A DNA stretch of 64,000 bases from Candidatus Trichofilum aggregatum (GTDB lineage Bacteria; Chloroflexota; Anaerolineae; Promineifilales; Promineifilaceae). A program made the position numbers and the translations under genes. The notes under the pieces are model-generated. The model made no database searches. It was not told where the DNA came from and worked only from the letters and a program-made list of their open reading frames with translations. This document shows, piece by piece, positions 18,615-27,696 of this stretch; the first letter of the stretch is position 1; every line of letters starts with the position of its first letter. The stretch lies in the NCBI GenBank assembly GCA_016716885.1, contig JADJUV010000003.1, positions 62,001-126,000 of the forward strand, written 5' to 3'.

Positions 18615-20009
18615 ATGTCCTCTGTCGTCGTGAAACATTCAACAACTCCCCTGAACCACCCCCCGGGACCAAAAGCCAACTGGCTCGTTGGCACGGTGAG
18701 CCGGTTCCAGAAAAACCCGCTCGGTACCATGGAGCAGTTGGTCAATGAGTTAGGGCCAGCCGTGCGTTTCCGCTTTTTTGCCCATTTCCACGGCTACATT
18801 TTTGTCCACCCCGACCACAACCGGCACGTATTGCAGGATAACAACAAAAATTACACCAAGATGCCCCATCCCACGTTTATGATTTTGCGGCCGCTGGCGG
18901 GCAACGGTTTGCTCACCAGTGACGGCGAATTTTGGCGGCGACAGCGACGGCTGGCCCAACCCGCCTTCCACCGCAAGCGGATCAACAATTTTGGCGTGAT
19001 TATGGCCCAGGCGGCTCAAGATATGGTTGAGCGCTGGCTGGCTCCAGCCAATAGCACCTCCCTTTTTGATGTCGAGCAGGAAATGAGCCGCATGACCCTG
19101 GAAGTAGCCGGGCAAACCCTCTTCAGCCGCGACCTGACCCGCGAGGCCACCAAGGTAGGGCAGGCATTTACCGATGTGAGCCATGAAATCGTCAAATTAA
19201 CCAGTTCCGCCTTCGGGGCCTGGACAATTCGGATGCCGTTTGTGCCCAGTACCAAACGCATCAATCAACAAGTGTCGGTGTTGGATGAGGTGGTGAACCG
19301 GATTATTCAGGAGCGGCGGCAAAACCCGGGTGAGAGCCATGAGGATTTGCTGGGCATGTTTATGGAAGCGCGGGATGAAGAGACCGGGGCGATGATGGAC
19401 GACAAACAATTGCGAGATGAGGTCGCTACCATGCTCATTGCCGGACATGAAACAACGGCGGTGACGCTGGGTTGGGTGTTTTATTTCCTATCCCAACATC
19501 CAGAGGTCAGAGAGAAGTTGGAAGAGGAATTAGCTCGCGTTTTAAGCGGCCGCGTTCCCACCATTGAGGATTTGCCCCACCTTACCTACACCTACCAGGT
19601 CATTGATGAAGCCATGCGGATTTATCCGCCCGCCTATGTTATTTCCCGTTGGGGGCAGGAGCCGGACACTATTGGTGGCTACGATGTGCCCGCCAACGCC
19701 GTGTTGGCCCTCAGCCCGTATCTGACCCATCGGCTAGAAGAATTTTGGCCGGAGCCGCTGAAGTTCGACCCGGAACGGTTTGCGCCTGGCATGGAGCAAT
19801 CGCGGCCGCGTTACGCCTACATTCCCTTTGGTGGTGGGCCACGCCAGTGCATCGGCAACAGCTTTGCCCTGACCGAAGCGGCCCTTACCCTGGCGACCGT
19901 GTGCCAACAAGTGCGCCTGGAACTACCCGCCGGTCAGCAAGTGGAGATGGAACCTTTGATCACCTTGCGGCCGCGGGGCCTGCACATGCGCCTCTCTAAA
20001 CGACAGTGA
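18615..20009 (+). CDS. Cytochrome P450
   Basis: This soluble, bacterial-type haem monooxygenase has 464 residues. Diagnostic features are the I-helix oxygen-activation motif AGHETT near residue 275, the ExxR motif EAMR near residue 331, and the haem-binding loop FGGGPRQCIG with the thiolate Cys near residue 411. No membrane anchor or fused reductase is present, so an external electron donor is needed. The start has an AGGAG site supplied by the family E leader. The substrate cannot be told. A hydrolase and an FAD monooxygenase follow on the same strand. Confidence 0.95.
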   Translation: MSSVVVKHSTTPLNHPPGPKANWLVGTVSRFQKNPLGTMEQLVNELGPAVRFRFFAHFHGYIFVHPDHNRHVLQDNNKNYTKMPHPTFMILRPLAGNGLLTSDGEFWRRQRRLAQPAFHRKRINNFGVIMAQAAQDMVERWLAPANSTSLFDVEQEMSRMTLEVAGQTLFSRDLTREATKVGQAFTDVSHEIVKLTSSAFGAWTIRMPFVPSTKRINQQVSVLDEVVNRIIQERRQNPGESHEDLLGMFMEARDEETGAMMDDKQLRDEVATMLIAGHETTAVTLGWVFYFLSQHPEVREKLEEELARVLSGRVPTIEDLPHLTYTYQVIDEAMRIYPPAYVISRWGQEPDTIGGYDVPANAVLALSPYLTHRLEEFWPEPLKFDPERFAPGMEQSRPRYAYIPFGGGPRQCIGNSFALTEAALTLATVCQQVRLELPAGQQVEMEPLITLRPRGLHMRLSKRQ

Positions 20010-20135
20010 ACAGTGAACCTATCCCTCATACGATAAATGAAAATGCGAGGAACTCTAGGAACTCCTTCACGAATCCGTGTCCCTTCCTATCCGTGTTTCC
20101 TTATATCAGTGGCTAGGTTCGTAGGAATTTGATCC
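20010..20135. repeat. Short repeats between P450 and hydrolase genes
   Basis: The spacer holds a GAGGAACTCTAGGAACTCC word (family C2-like, 20050-20072) and a CCTTCCTATCCGTGTTTCC word (20083-20101) that reappears in the inverted repeat at 21963-22025. Confidence 0.5.
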
Positions 20136-20819
20136 ATGACATTCTCCTTTCATCGCCTGCCAGTGGGTATTGACAACTGTTTTCTGCTCCGAGGTGAACG
20201 CACCATCCTCATTGACGGCGGCGCACAAGGCAGTTTCAAAGCGTTCCGACGAGGTTTGAACCGGTTGGGTGTTGATCCCCAAGAAATCGCCCTCATCATC
20301 CTGACACATGCACACTGGGATCACATCGGTTCGTTACATCCCATCCAGCAAGCCACCGGAGCCAAAGTGGCCGTCCATTACCGGGATCAATCCTGGGTAG
20401 AAACAGGCCGCCCCGCATTTCCGCGTGGCGTCACCCGCTACGGCAAGGGCATGAGCTGGCTCGCCGAACGGCTCATCCATCCTAAACTGCCACCAGTCAA
20501 GGTGGACATTGTGCTAGGTGATGAAGGCCTGTCGCTGGCGGAATATGGCATTCCGGGGCGGGTTATTTACACCCCCGGCCATTCGCCAGGGCATGTCAGC
20601 ATCGTGCTGGATTCGGGTGAGGCGTTTGTGGGCGACATGGCTATGAATGCCTGGTTTTTACGCCTGACACCGGGATTGCCCGTTTTGGCCGATGATATCA
20701 ACCAGGTGGTTGCCAGTTGGCGCAAAATCATCGGCCAGGTCAAACAAGTTTACCCGGCCCATGGCCCGGACTTCCCTGTCGCCATTATGCACCAAGAGAT
20801 AGCCCGCTATGGCCAATGA
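20136..20819 (+). CDS. Metallo-beta-lactamase-fold hydrolase
   Basis: This 227-residue hydrolase has the metal-binding signature THAHWDHIG near residues 57-65, a second-shell TPGHSPGH near residue 150, a conserved VGDMAM acidic ligand, and a closing AHGPDF His. These are the ligands of a dinuclear zinc or iron hydrolase of the glyoxalase-II-like group. The substrate is unknown. Its last 11 bases overlap the start of the next gene, so the two are probably translated together. Confidence 0.88.
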   Translation: MTFSFHRLPVGIDNCFLLRGERTILIDGGAQGSFKAFRRGLNRLGVDPQEIALIILTHAHWDHIGSLHPIQQATGAKVAVHYRDQSWVETGRPAFPRGVTRYGKGMSWLAERLIHPKLPPVKVDIVLGDEGLSLAEYGIPGRVIYTPGHSPGHVSIVLDSGEAFVGDMAMNAWFLRLTPGLPVLADDINQVVASWRKIIGQVKQVYPAHGPDFPVAIMHQEIARYGQ

Positions 20820-21957
20820 TCCGATTGTGATAATCGGCGGGGGAATCGCCGGGTTGTGTACGGCGATTGCTTTGCGCCAGGGTGGGCATGAGGCTCACGT
20901 GTACGAACAGGCCGAGCAGATTCGGGCGGTGGGGGCCGGGCTGACGCTCTGGCCCAATGCCCTGAACGTCCTGGCCGAGTTGGGGCTGGCTGAAGCGGTG
21001 AGTCAGGCCGGAGCAGTGATCAATAAGACGCAAATTCGCACGGATCGCGGCCGCGTCCTGACCCAAACCCATCTCCACGACCTGGCCCAACAACTGGGCC
21101 ACCCCGCCCTCGCCATCCATCGAGCCGACCTGCACCAGATTTTGCTCTCCGCCCTGCCCCCGGAAGCCACCCACCTGAACCACACCTTCAGCCGGTTTGA
21201 GCAGGATGGGCAAGGGGTCACGGTTTATTTTGACAATGGGCCGGTGGTACGCGGGAAGTGGCTGGTAGGAGCGGACGGGTTACGTTCCAGGGTGAGGATG
21301 CAGATGTGGCCGGACACGCGGCCGCGGTATGCCGGTTACGTCGCCTGGCGGGGTGTGGTCGAGGGGGTTCATCATCTGGTGCAAGGCGTCACGTCCGAAT
21401 CGTGGGGACGTGGGGCACGGTTCGGTATTGTGCCGTTGAATGAGCGGCAGGTGTATTGGTTTGCTACGGCGAATGAAAGCGAGGGGGCGAAGGGGGGACA
21501 CGGGGACGCGGCGAGGGAAAAGGAGAAACTATTGGCCCGGTTCAGGGGTTGGCATGAGCCGGTGGCAGCGTTGCTCCAGGCGACCCCGGCTGAGGCGATT
21601 TTACGGAATCCACTGGCTGATTTGAAGCCATTGCGGCCATGGAGCCAGGGGCGGGTAACATTGGTCGGAGATGCGGCCCACGCCACGACGCCCAACATGG
21701 GCCAGGGAGCGTGTCAGGCGATAGAGAGTGCGCTGGTTTTGGCCCGAACCATCCAGCAAGAGCCGCTTTTTGCCGCTTATGAACAGGCTCGCCACGCCCG
21801 CACCGCCTGGATTACCAACACCTCGTGGCAGATTGGAGCGGTGGGGCAATGGCAGAACCCGGTGCTGTGTGCCCTGCGGAACCAGATGGTGGCCCTGACG
21901 CCGGAAGCGGTGCTGAAGAGAAGGTTGATCGCGGCCGCGACATTCCCTCAGCCGTAA
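20809..21957 (+). CDS. FAD-dependent aromatic-ring-type monooxygenase
   Basis: This 382-residue group A flavoprotein monooxygenase has the FAD-binding GGGIAGLCTAIALRQGG near the N-terminus, the second FAD motif LVGADGLRSRVR in the middle, and GDAAHATTPNMGQGACQAIE near residue 290. This is the family layout of salicylate- and zeaxanthin-epoxidase-like enzymes that use NAD(P)H and O2. The start overlaps the hydrolase gene. The specific substrate cannot be read from the sequence. Confidence 0.9.
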   Translation: MANDPIVIIGGGIAGLCTAIALRQGGHEAHVYEQAEQIRAVGAGLTLWPNALNVLAELGLAEAVSQAGAVINKTQIRTDRGRVLTQTHLHDLAQQLGHPALAIHRADLHQILLSALPPEATHLNHTFSRFEQDGQGVTVYFDNGPVVRGKWLVGADGLRSRVRMQMWPDTRPRYAGYVAWRGVVEGVHHLVQGVTSESWGRGARFGIVPLNERQVYWFATANESEGAKGGHGDAAREKEKLLARFRGWHEPVAALLQATPAEAILRNPLADLKPLRPWSQGRVTLVGDAAHATTPNMGQGACQAIESALVLARTIQQEPLFAAYEQARHARTAWITNTSWQIGAVGQWQNPVLCALRNQMVALTPEAVLKRRLIAAATFPQP

Positions 21958-21962
21958 AGCAT

Positions 21963-22025
21963 TAAACACGGATAGGAAAGAACACGGATAAAAAAGTTAT
22001 CTGTGTTCCTTCCTATCCGTGTTTA
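21963..22025. terminator. Long inverted repeat between convergent genes
   Basis: ACACGGATAGGAAAGAACAC is mirrored by GTGTTCCTTCCTATCCGTG around an A-rich centre. It lies between the stop codons of the convergent FAD monooxygenase (plus) and lipoprotein (minus) genes, so it may end transcription from both sides. It belongs to a small repeat family with the word at 20083-20101. Confidence 0.6.
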
Positions 22026-22041
22026 CAAATGTCCCACCTGT

Positions 22042-25000
22042 TCATTCAAAGTCGAAGATCACCACCAACGGATCGTGGTCTGAGCTATGCCGGGGGGAAC
22101 TATCACCCGGCGCGGCGATGGGGTACGGGGTGTTGAGGTGTAGCACGGTGACGATTTGTACCTGATCCACCAGATTGTCACTGATCAGCATGTGATCCAG
22201 GGCCTGGGTGCGCCCCTCGAAGATGTAGGTGTAGGGTAGAGGGCCGTCGAGCAGATCGTACACATGGGTCAGTTCGCTCCCCAATGTTTCTAAAGGCAAC
22301 GTACCATAAAACGAGTTCAGGTCGCCCATGACGATGACGTAAGCGTCGGGGAAGTTGGCCTGGAACTGGGCCGCCAGTTGGGCGTTCCAGGCGGCCTGGG
22401 CGTTGCGGGTGGGTTCGGTGGCTTCTTCCCCGGCGGAGAGGGCCAGGAAATGGTTGTTGATGGCGATCACCTGGATGTCGCCACCTTCCAGATGCACCGT
22501 AGCGGTAATGACCAGCGGCGGCCGCGCAAACAGTTCATTCGGGCCATCATACGCTTTTACCGCTTCCACCGTGGCTAAATCACTCCGCACCAGGAAACCC
22601 ACGTCAATCCAGCGGGAGTCATTGCCTTCGATGAGATAGGCGTCATAGCTGTACCCCGACAGGGCCGCCTCAGCGACCAAATCTTCCAGCACCTCAATAT
22701 TTTCCACTTCCTGCAAACCGATCAACGTAGGCGCACCCATCGCCACGATGGATTCGGCCAGTTTATTCAGTTTGGTGCGGTATTCGTCCAGGCTGGGGCG
22801 CGGGGGACTGGATGGGTGGGGGTCTACCAGGTCGTACAGGTTTTCCACATTGAAGGTAGCCACGGAGAGTTGATTGGCGGTCGCGGCCGCAAGCGTCGGC
22901 AACGCCATCTCGACCGTAATTACCTCTGGTGGGGCCAGCGGCTCAATCTTGTACTGCCCAAAGGTAAAGGCCAGCACCCCAGTCAAATTGGAGACCACAT
23001 CGCCTTGTTGCACCGTGTAGGCCAGCGTCGAACTGTCATCATGGGCCACATCCGAGCCATCATCCACAAAGATGAGATAACCCACTTCCTCGGTGCGGGC
23101 CACGCTGGTGGCGTTGGTGCTCTGGGCAATGAGGGCATATTCGCCAAAACGAGTGGTCGCGGCCGCGACGAGCGACGGTTCCGCCAATGTCACCAGCATC
23201 CCTTCCCGGCTTTCGTTGTACAGCAACGCCTCAGCCGGGTCGGCGGGTGGGTTGTAGGGCAGTGGTTCCGGCGCATCCAGACCAGAGGCCAACACCAAAA
23301 TGTCACTTTCCTGCACCGGATCGAGGGCGGTCTGACCAGACAGTTCACGCACGCGCCCCGTTACCTGCACCTGATCACCTACGCTGACCGGAATGTCAAA
23401 ATCGTCCACCAGGATGAACAGCCCATCGGATGTGGTTTCACTTTGATCCGGCTGACCCAAAATCCAGAAGCCGTTAAGTTCGGGAAAAACCGCCGTCACC
23501 AGTCCTTCGGTGGTGGCATCACTGCGGATGTAGGGGGATTTGTCGCCACTGCCCTGGATAGCCCACACGGGAATGCTCGGCCCCAAGAAGGTGAGGAACG
23601 GGGGGGTGCTGGCGATTTCGGCATAATCCGTGGCGGTCACTTGCACGGGGCGGGCCAGGAGTGGATTGACCGCGGCCGCGTCCACCTGCACCGTGTAGCT
23701 CACCACAACACTGGCTCCGTCACCTGGCAGGTTGGCGATATTCCAGGTGATAAGTCCGTCCGCGGCCGCGCCGCCGCCATAGACCGTCAACAAGGTCGCG
23801 TCTGGCTCCGGGGGATAAGCCACAATCTGTACATTGTTCAGCGGCTCGGTGGTGTGGTTGAAGGCGGTGATGGTATACGTGAGCACCGCCCCAGCCTGCA
23901 CATTATTGGCCGCCCGAATTTCGGCTAACAAAACGGGCGGGAACATCTCGGCGATGTCGGTCTGGAAGCGGGGTTTGATCTGGTGCTGACCGCTCGCCAA
24001 TTCGCTGATGCCTGTCACCTGATAGCGTCGGCCAATATCCAGCGGCTCGGCGGTGATGCCGGTGTCCTTCTCGATGAAGACGGTGGTAATCGTGCCTTCA
24101 TCGTCCTGCAAATCCAGTTCATAGGAGAAGCTGAACTCCTCAATGGTCAAAATCGCGCCCTCGATCTGGATCAAACGACCCAAAACCGCCGGGTCTTCTT
24201 CGTTGGTTTGGGCCGTGACCAGGGTTGGTTCTGGCGGGGCAATACTTTCGCCCAGCACCTCAACATCATCCGGGATGTTGGTCGGGATAATTTCCAGGGA
24301 ATCACGAAACACCTCAATATACCCAGTCACGCGCACCAGGTCGCCCACGGTCACATTAACCACCCCTGCGCCATCGGGCACAAAGACCTGAATGCCCCCG
24401 GTTTCATCTTCGATGTAAAACTTTGTGCCCGTCGTGCCAGCGAAAAAGCCGCCCGTGTACATGGTGGCAATCCCTTCCACGGCCACGGTCTGGCCGATGA
24501 GGGTGCGGGCGACTTCAATGGGCACGGCTCCACCGGCTACGACCAGGGGTTGCAAGGGGCCATACTGGCGCAAACCGGCCGCGGTCTGGACGTAGTAGCC
24601 GCGCAGGATGGTGGTGGCGTAGGTGTAGGGGGCTTGTAGGGTGACGAGGCCTTCCACCGTTTCACCGGCAGGCAGAATGGAAATGGGCCAGGTGAGAATG
24701 CCGTCGCTGGTGGTAGCCTCAGGGGGCGCGGCCGCGAGCGTATACCCTGCCGGAATCGCCCAGGAAACGAGCAAGTCATTGGCTTCGCTAGAACCGTTGT
24801 TGGTCACTTGCAAAGTCAGGTCAAAGGGTGTGCCTGGCGCGGCCGCGTCCGGCACAACCAGGTTAAGCGTGACATCCAGGGTGGTGGCCATGCCGCTGTT
24901 TTGGGGGTTGGGGGTGGCATTCAGAGTGAAATCGTCGGCGTTGCGGCCGCTGTTTTGCCCATTACCGGCTTCGCCCCCTGGCAGGCGTTCCAGGCTGGCC

Positions 25001-25575
25001 CCATCGTCTGGGGGAGTCGCGGCCGCGCCGCTAAAAAACGCTTTCGGTGCTTCGCCCCACCCTAGCGCATCCACATCATTACCATCCGCATCGCGCAAAA
25101 CCAGCCCCCCCTTACGCTCAAACAGGGAAACATCATAAAGCGCATCCGGGATGAGGCCAAAATCTTGCCCTTCACGCACCAGGAGAAAATGACCGTGACC
25201 CGGAATATCGGCCCGTGCCGTCCATTCGTAAACGAGCGCTGGCTCCTGCCCATCGCCCAACAGATACCAGAGGGTGTAACCATTCAGGTCAACCGCCTGT
25301 TCGCTGGCGTTATACAGTTCGATAAATTCGACATTGTTGCCGCCAGGGATACCCGGCAGGAGTTCGCTGAAGAAAACACCCTTGCCAGCCTGGGGGGCCG
25401 AGTCACCGATAGGTTCAACCAACACAGGGGTGACATCGGGCGGGGGTGAAGTGGGGAGAGGGGTAGAGATCGCGGCCGCGGACGTAGCGGTAGGAGTGGT
25501 GACATTATCTTGTTCACAAGCCACCAGCAATAGCATCAGCCACAGCAAGCCAAAGAAAAGTCGTTTGTTGTTCAT
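22042..25575 (-). CDS. Large lipoprotein with lamin-tail, DUF11 and endonuclease/exonuclease/phosphatase domains
   Basis: This 1177-residue protein begins with a lipoprotein signal peptide (LMLLLVAC lipobox, then a Thr/Pro-rich linker). A lamin-tail domain follows at about 60-190 (FSELLPGIPGGNNVEFIELY). Conserved-repeat DUF11 segments (NNGSSEANDLLVSW) alternate with OB-fold-like nucleic-acid-binding segments (VTVGDLVRVTGYIEV). The C-terminal 280 residues form an EEP nuclease-type domain with ATFNVENLYDL, LIGLQEVEN, VIMGDLNSFYG and the final SSDHDPLVV. A surface-attached nuclease or phosphatase is likely. A shorter relative lies at 51605-54112. Ten GCGGCCGC copies are embedded. Confidence 0.85.
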   Translation of the reverse strand: MNNKRLFFGLLWLMLLLVACEQDNVTTPTATSAAAISTPLPTSPPPDVTPVLVEPIGDSAPQAGKGVFFSELLPGIPGGNNVEFIELYNASEQAVDLNGYTLWYLLGDGQEPALVYEWTARADIPGHGHFLLVREGQDFGLIPDALYDVSLFERKGGLVLRDADGNDVDALGWGEAPKAFFSGAAATPPDDGASLERLPGGEAGNGQNSGRNADDFTLNATPNPQNSGMATTLDVTLNLVVPDAAAPGTPFDLTLQVTNNGSSEANDLLVSWAIPAGYTLAAAPPEATTSDGILTWPISILPAGETVEGLVTLQAPYTYATTILRGYYVQTAAGLRQYGPLQPLVVAGGAVPIEVARTLIGQTVAVEGIATMYTGGFFAGTTGTKFYIEDETGGIQVFVPDGAGVVNVTVGDLVRVTGYIEVFRDSLEIIPTNIPDDVEVLGESIAPPEPTLVTAQTNEEDPAVLGRLIQIEGAILTIEEFSFSYELDLQDDEGTITTVFIEKDTGITAEPLDIGRRYQVTGISELASGQHQIKPRFQTDIAEMFPPVLLAEIRAANNVQAGAVLTYTITAFNHTTEPLNNVQIVAYPPEPDATLLTVYGGGAAADGLITWNIANLPGDGASVVVSYTVQVDAAAVNPLLARPVQVTATDYAEIASTPPFLTFLGPSIPVWAIQGSGDKSPYIRSDATTEGLVTAVFPELNGFWILGQPDQSETTSDGLFILVDDFDIPVSVGDQVQVTGRVRELSGQTALDPVQESDILVLASGLDAPEPLPYNPPADPAEALLYNESREGMLVTLAEPSLVAAATTRFGEYALIAQSTNATSVARTEEVGYLIFVDDGSDVAHDDSSTLAYTVQQGDVVSNLTGVLAFTFGQYKIEPLAPPEVITVEMALPTLAAATANQLSVATFNVENLYDLVDPHPSSPPRPSLDEYRTKLNKLAESIVAMGAPTLIGLQEVENIEVLEDLVAEAALSGYSYDAYLIEGNDSRWIDVGFLVRSDLATVEAVKAYDGPNELFARPPLVITATVHLEGGDIQVIAINNHFLALSAGEEATEPTRNAQAAWNAQLAAQFQANFPDAYVIVMGDLNSFYGTLPLETLGSELTHVYDLLDGPLPYTYIFEGRTQALDHMLISDNLVDQVQIVTVLHLNTPYPIAAPGDSSPRHSSDHDPLVVIFDFE

Positions 25576-25700
25576 CGTTTACTCGCTTAAGAAAACAGGG
25601 GGGGCCCCTCCCTCCCTGGGGGGGAGAAGGGAGTCGTCCCCGCGCCCCAGTGGGGAGAGGGTTAGGGTGAGGGGTTGACGATTATAACACAGCCGTTTGC
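25576..25700. other. Spacer upstream of the lipoprotein gene and tRNA-Asn
   Basis: This is a G-rich and then C-rich stretch (about 25592-25680) with words like CCAGTGGGGAGAGGGTTAGG. No gene is visible. It should contain the promoter of the minus-strand lipoprotein, but I could not assign one. Confidence 0.3.
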
Positions 25701-25704
25701 TGTC

Positions 25705-25732
25705 TTGACACAGTGCATCCCTTTGCTATAAT
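25705..25732 (+). promoter_or_regulatory. Strong sigma-70 promoter for tRNA-Asn
   Basis: Consensus TTGACA (25705-25710) and TATAAT (25727-25732) are spaced by 16 bases. The -10 box ends 12 bases before the tRNA, as expected for a stable-RNA promoter. Confidence 0.85.
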
Positions 25733-25744
25733 TCCCCCTCGTGT

Positions 25745-25816
25745 TCCTCAGTAGCTCAATGGCAGAGCATGCGGCTGTTAACCGCAGGGTTGTTGGTTCG
25801 AGTCCAACCTGAGGAG
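25745..25816 (+). tRNA. tRNA-Asn (GTT anticodon)
   Basis: The full cloverleaf is visible. The acceptor stem TCCTCAG pairs with CTGAGGA. The D arm is GCTC/GAGC. The anticodon stem TGCGG/CCGCA has loop CTGTTAA (anticodon 25777-25779). The T arm GTTGG/CCAAC has loop TTCGAGT. The discriminator base is G, as for Asn. CCA is not encoded. A strong promoter precedes it and a terminator follows. Confidence 0.97.
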
Positions 25817-25821
25817 CCTCA

Positions 25822-25858
25822 AGGCGGTCTGGTGCGAAAGCAATCAGACCGCCTTTTT
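25822..25858 (+). terminator. Terminator after tRNA-Asn
   Basis: A perfect 10-bp stem (AGGCGGTCTG, 25822-25831, with its complement at 25845-25854) is followed by a run of T. It lies 6 bases past the tRNA. Confidence 0.9.
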
Positions 25859-25861
25859 GTT

Positions 25862-25946
25862 TTTCCACAGATTTCACCGATTGGCACAGATTCTTTTCTC
25901 TGCGTCCTTTGCGACCTGGCGGTGAACTATTTCAAAGGAGTAGGAA
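25862..25946 (+). repeat. Family E leader ending in the ribosome-binding site of apgM
   Basis: The block reads CCACAGATTTCACCGATTGG, then CACAGATTCTTTTC, CTGCGTCCTTTGCG, GCGGTGAACTATTTC and AAAGGAGTAGGAA directly before the ATG. The same order of words precedes the genes at 18615 and 42127. Confidence 0.75.
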
Positions 25947-27176
25947 ATGGCAAACTTTGACCTGATGAAACAACTGGCAACAGATAAAGGTGGCAAGATT
26001 ATTTTGTTGATTATGGACGGCCTGGGCGGCCTGCCGATGGAGCCGGGCGGCAAGACTGAACTGGAAGCAGCCTTCACCCCCAATATGGACCGGCTGGCGC
26101 AAGAAGGGTGTCTGGGCGGCAGTCACCCGATTACGCGGGGGGTAACCCCTGGTAGTGGCCCGGCCCACCTGTCTCTGTTTGGTTATGACCCCGTGGCGAT
26201 CCCTGTCGGTCGGGGTGTGTTATCGGCACTAGGGGCTGGCATTCCCATCAAGGCGGCCGATGTGGCGGCACGGGGCAACTTCTGCACGGTGGATGCTGAT
26301 GGGCTGATTACCGACCGGCGAGCGGGGCGGATCAGCAATGAAGCGGCCGCGCCGTTGGTCGAAAAATTACGCGCCATTCAAATTCCGGGTATCAAACTAG
26401 AGGTTCGCCTGGAGCAGGAATACCGTTTTGTGCTAATGTTGAGTGGTGAAGGCTTACATGGGGGAGTGGCAGATACCGACCCGCAAGTAACAGGGAAAGC
26501 CCCGTACCCGGCGACAGCCCTGGTACCAGAAGCGGAAAAGACGGCTGAGATAGTAAGACAATGGGTGGACGCGGCCGCGGTCATCCTCAAGGATGACTCC
26601 CCAGCCAACATGGTCACTTTACGGGGTTTTGGTCAGCCCCCGGACCTGCCCACCTTCCAGGAAGTGTACAAACTCAAAGCCGCCTGTGTGGCTGTTTACC
26701 CCATGTACAAAGGGGTTTCCAGTCTGGCGGGCATGGATGTGTTACCCACCGGCAGTTTCACCCCAGCCCAGGAGTTCCAGGTCGTCGCCGACCACTGGCA
26801 CGAGTACGATTTCTTCTTCATCCACATCAAATACACCGACAGCCGCGGTGAAGATGGCAACTTCCCGGCCAAAGCCGCCGTGATCGAGCAGGTAGATACC
26901 GCCTTGCCCATCCTGCTTGACCTGAAACCGGATGTGCTCATCATCACGGGCGATCACTCTACCCCGGCCAAACTGCGTTCGCACTCCTGGCACCCCGTGC
27001 CCACCCTACTGTGGGCACCGGCCACCCACATGCCCGACGCCTGCCAGAGCTTTGGCGAGCGGGAAACCCATCGCGGTGGCCTGGGCCAATTCCCGGCCAA
27101 CGAACTCATGCCGATGGCGATGGCCACGCTTTGCGCCTTAACAAATATGGGGCTTAGGCGTTACAATACCATCTGA
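25947..27176 (+). CDS. apgM: 2,3-bisphosphoglycerate-independent phosphoglycerate mutase, archaeal type
   Basis: This 409-residue glycolytic enzyme interconverts 2- and 3-phosphoglycerate. The alkaline-phosphatase-superfamily metal site is visible as LLIMDGLGG near residue 18, and the phosphate-accepting residue region is GVTPGSGPAHLSLFGYDP. The late ligands are KYTDSRGEDGN and ITGDHSTPAKLRSHSWHPVP. Family size is 400-420. The start has an AAAGGAGTAGG site contributed by the family E leader. A strong terminator follows. Confidence 0.93.
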   Translation: MANFDLMKQLATDKGGKIILLIMDGLGGLPMEPGGKTELEAAFTPNMDRLAQEGCLGGSHPITRGVTPGSGPAHLSLFGYDPVAIPVGRGVLSALGAGIPIKAADVAARGNFCTVDADGLITDRRAGRISNEAAAPLVEKLRAIQIPGIKLEVRLEQEYRFVLMLSGEGLHGGVADTDPQVTGKAPYPATALVPEAEKTAEIVRQWVDAAAVILKDDSPANMVTLRGFGQPPDLPTFQEVYKLKAACVAVYPMYKGVSSLAGMDVLPTGSFTPAQEFQVVADHWHEYDFFFIHIKYTDSRGEDGNFPAKAAVIEQVDTALPILLDLKPDVLIITGDHSTPAKLRSHSWHPVPTLLWAPATHMPDACQSFGERETHRGGLGQFPANELMPMAMATLCALTNMGLRRYNTI

Positions 27177-27192
27177 TCATTGCCGGGTTAGC

Positions 27193-27227
27193 AACCGCTC
27201 CGTTGGCTGGTCAACGGAGCGGTTTTT
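27193..27227 (+). terminator. Terminator after apgM
   Basis: A perfect 13-bp stem (27193-27205 with 27212-27224, 6-nt loop) is followed by T residues and starts 16 bases past the apgM stop. It shows that the next gene cannot start at 27203, although the frame is open there. Confidence 0.9.
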
Positions 27228-27238
27228 GTTTCAACGTT

Positions 27239-27682
27239 ATGGCCCAACTGTCGCAAACACGTTTTTTACAAACTTTGCCCGATCTGGTGATCCCAAAATT
27301 GCCAGACCATTTAGGCCGGGTGCAGGTAAAGCAGCCGTGGGGATTTTTGGTACAGTTCCACTTTGGCGAGCCGAATTTACATTATGAGGTGGTGAAGGCG
27401 TACCGGACGGGGGGATATGAAGTGGGATTGCACTTTGAGGATAAGCGACATGAGCTAAACCGCCTTTTGCTGGCGGGGTTCCGGCGGCATTTGTTGGAGA
27501 TTAAACATACGCTGGGGGATAGTATCGAGGCGGAGATGTGGGATCGGGGGTGGACGAAGGTGTATGAGGTGATCCCTGAAGAACCGCTCACCTCGGAGTA
27601 CCAAGAGCGGGTGGCGACCCGGTTGGTGGCGATGATGAATTGTTTCCAGCCGATATTGGTAGGATTGCGTGCGGCCGCGTGA
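27239..27682 (+). CDS. Hypothetical protein
   Basis: The protein has 147 residues and I do not recognise its family. It is a soluble, mixed alpha/beta-looking sequence with no signal peptide or membrane helix; a central stretch EVGLHFEDKRHELNRLLLAG is charged and helical. The ATG at 27239 lies just past the apgM terminator; an earlier in-frame start would sit inside that hairpin. The last codons (RAAA) come from a GCGGCCGC copy at 27671. It ends 15 bases before the first DUF1801 gene. Confidence 0.7.
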   Translation: MAQLSQTRFLQTLPDLVIPKLPDHLGRVQVKQPWGFLVQFHFGEPNLHYEVVKAYRTGGYEVGLHFEDKRHELNRLLLAGFRRHLLEIKHTLGDSIEAEMWDRGWTKVYEVIPEEPLTSEYQERVATRLVAMMNCFQPILVGLRAAA

Positions 27683-27696
27683 TGGAGGAAATCAGC

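Noticed and set aside
22816..23928. 370-codon plus-strand open frame
   Set aside because: It is antisense to the well-supported lipoprotein gene, is rich in Arg/Gly/His without any motif, and has no ribosome-binding site. It is a shadow of GC-rich codon use.
25592..25680. G/C-run region as a G-quadruplex regulatory element
   Set aside because: Runs of G and C are present, but the words match a common type of intergenic repeat and no regular four-run spacing was seen.
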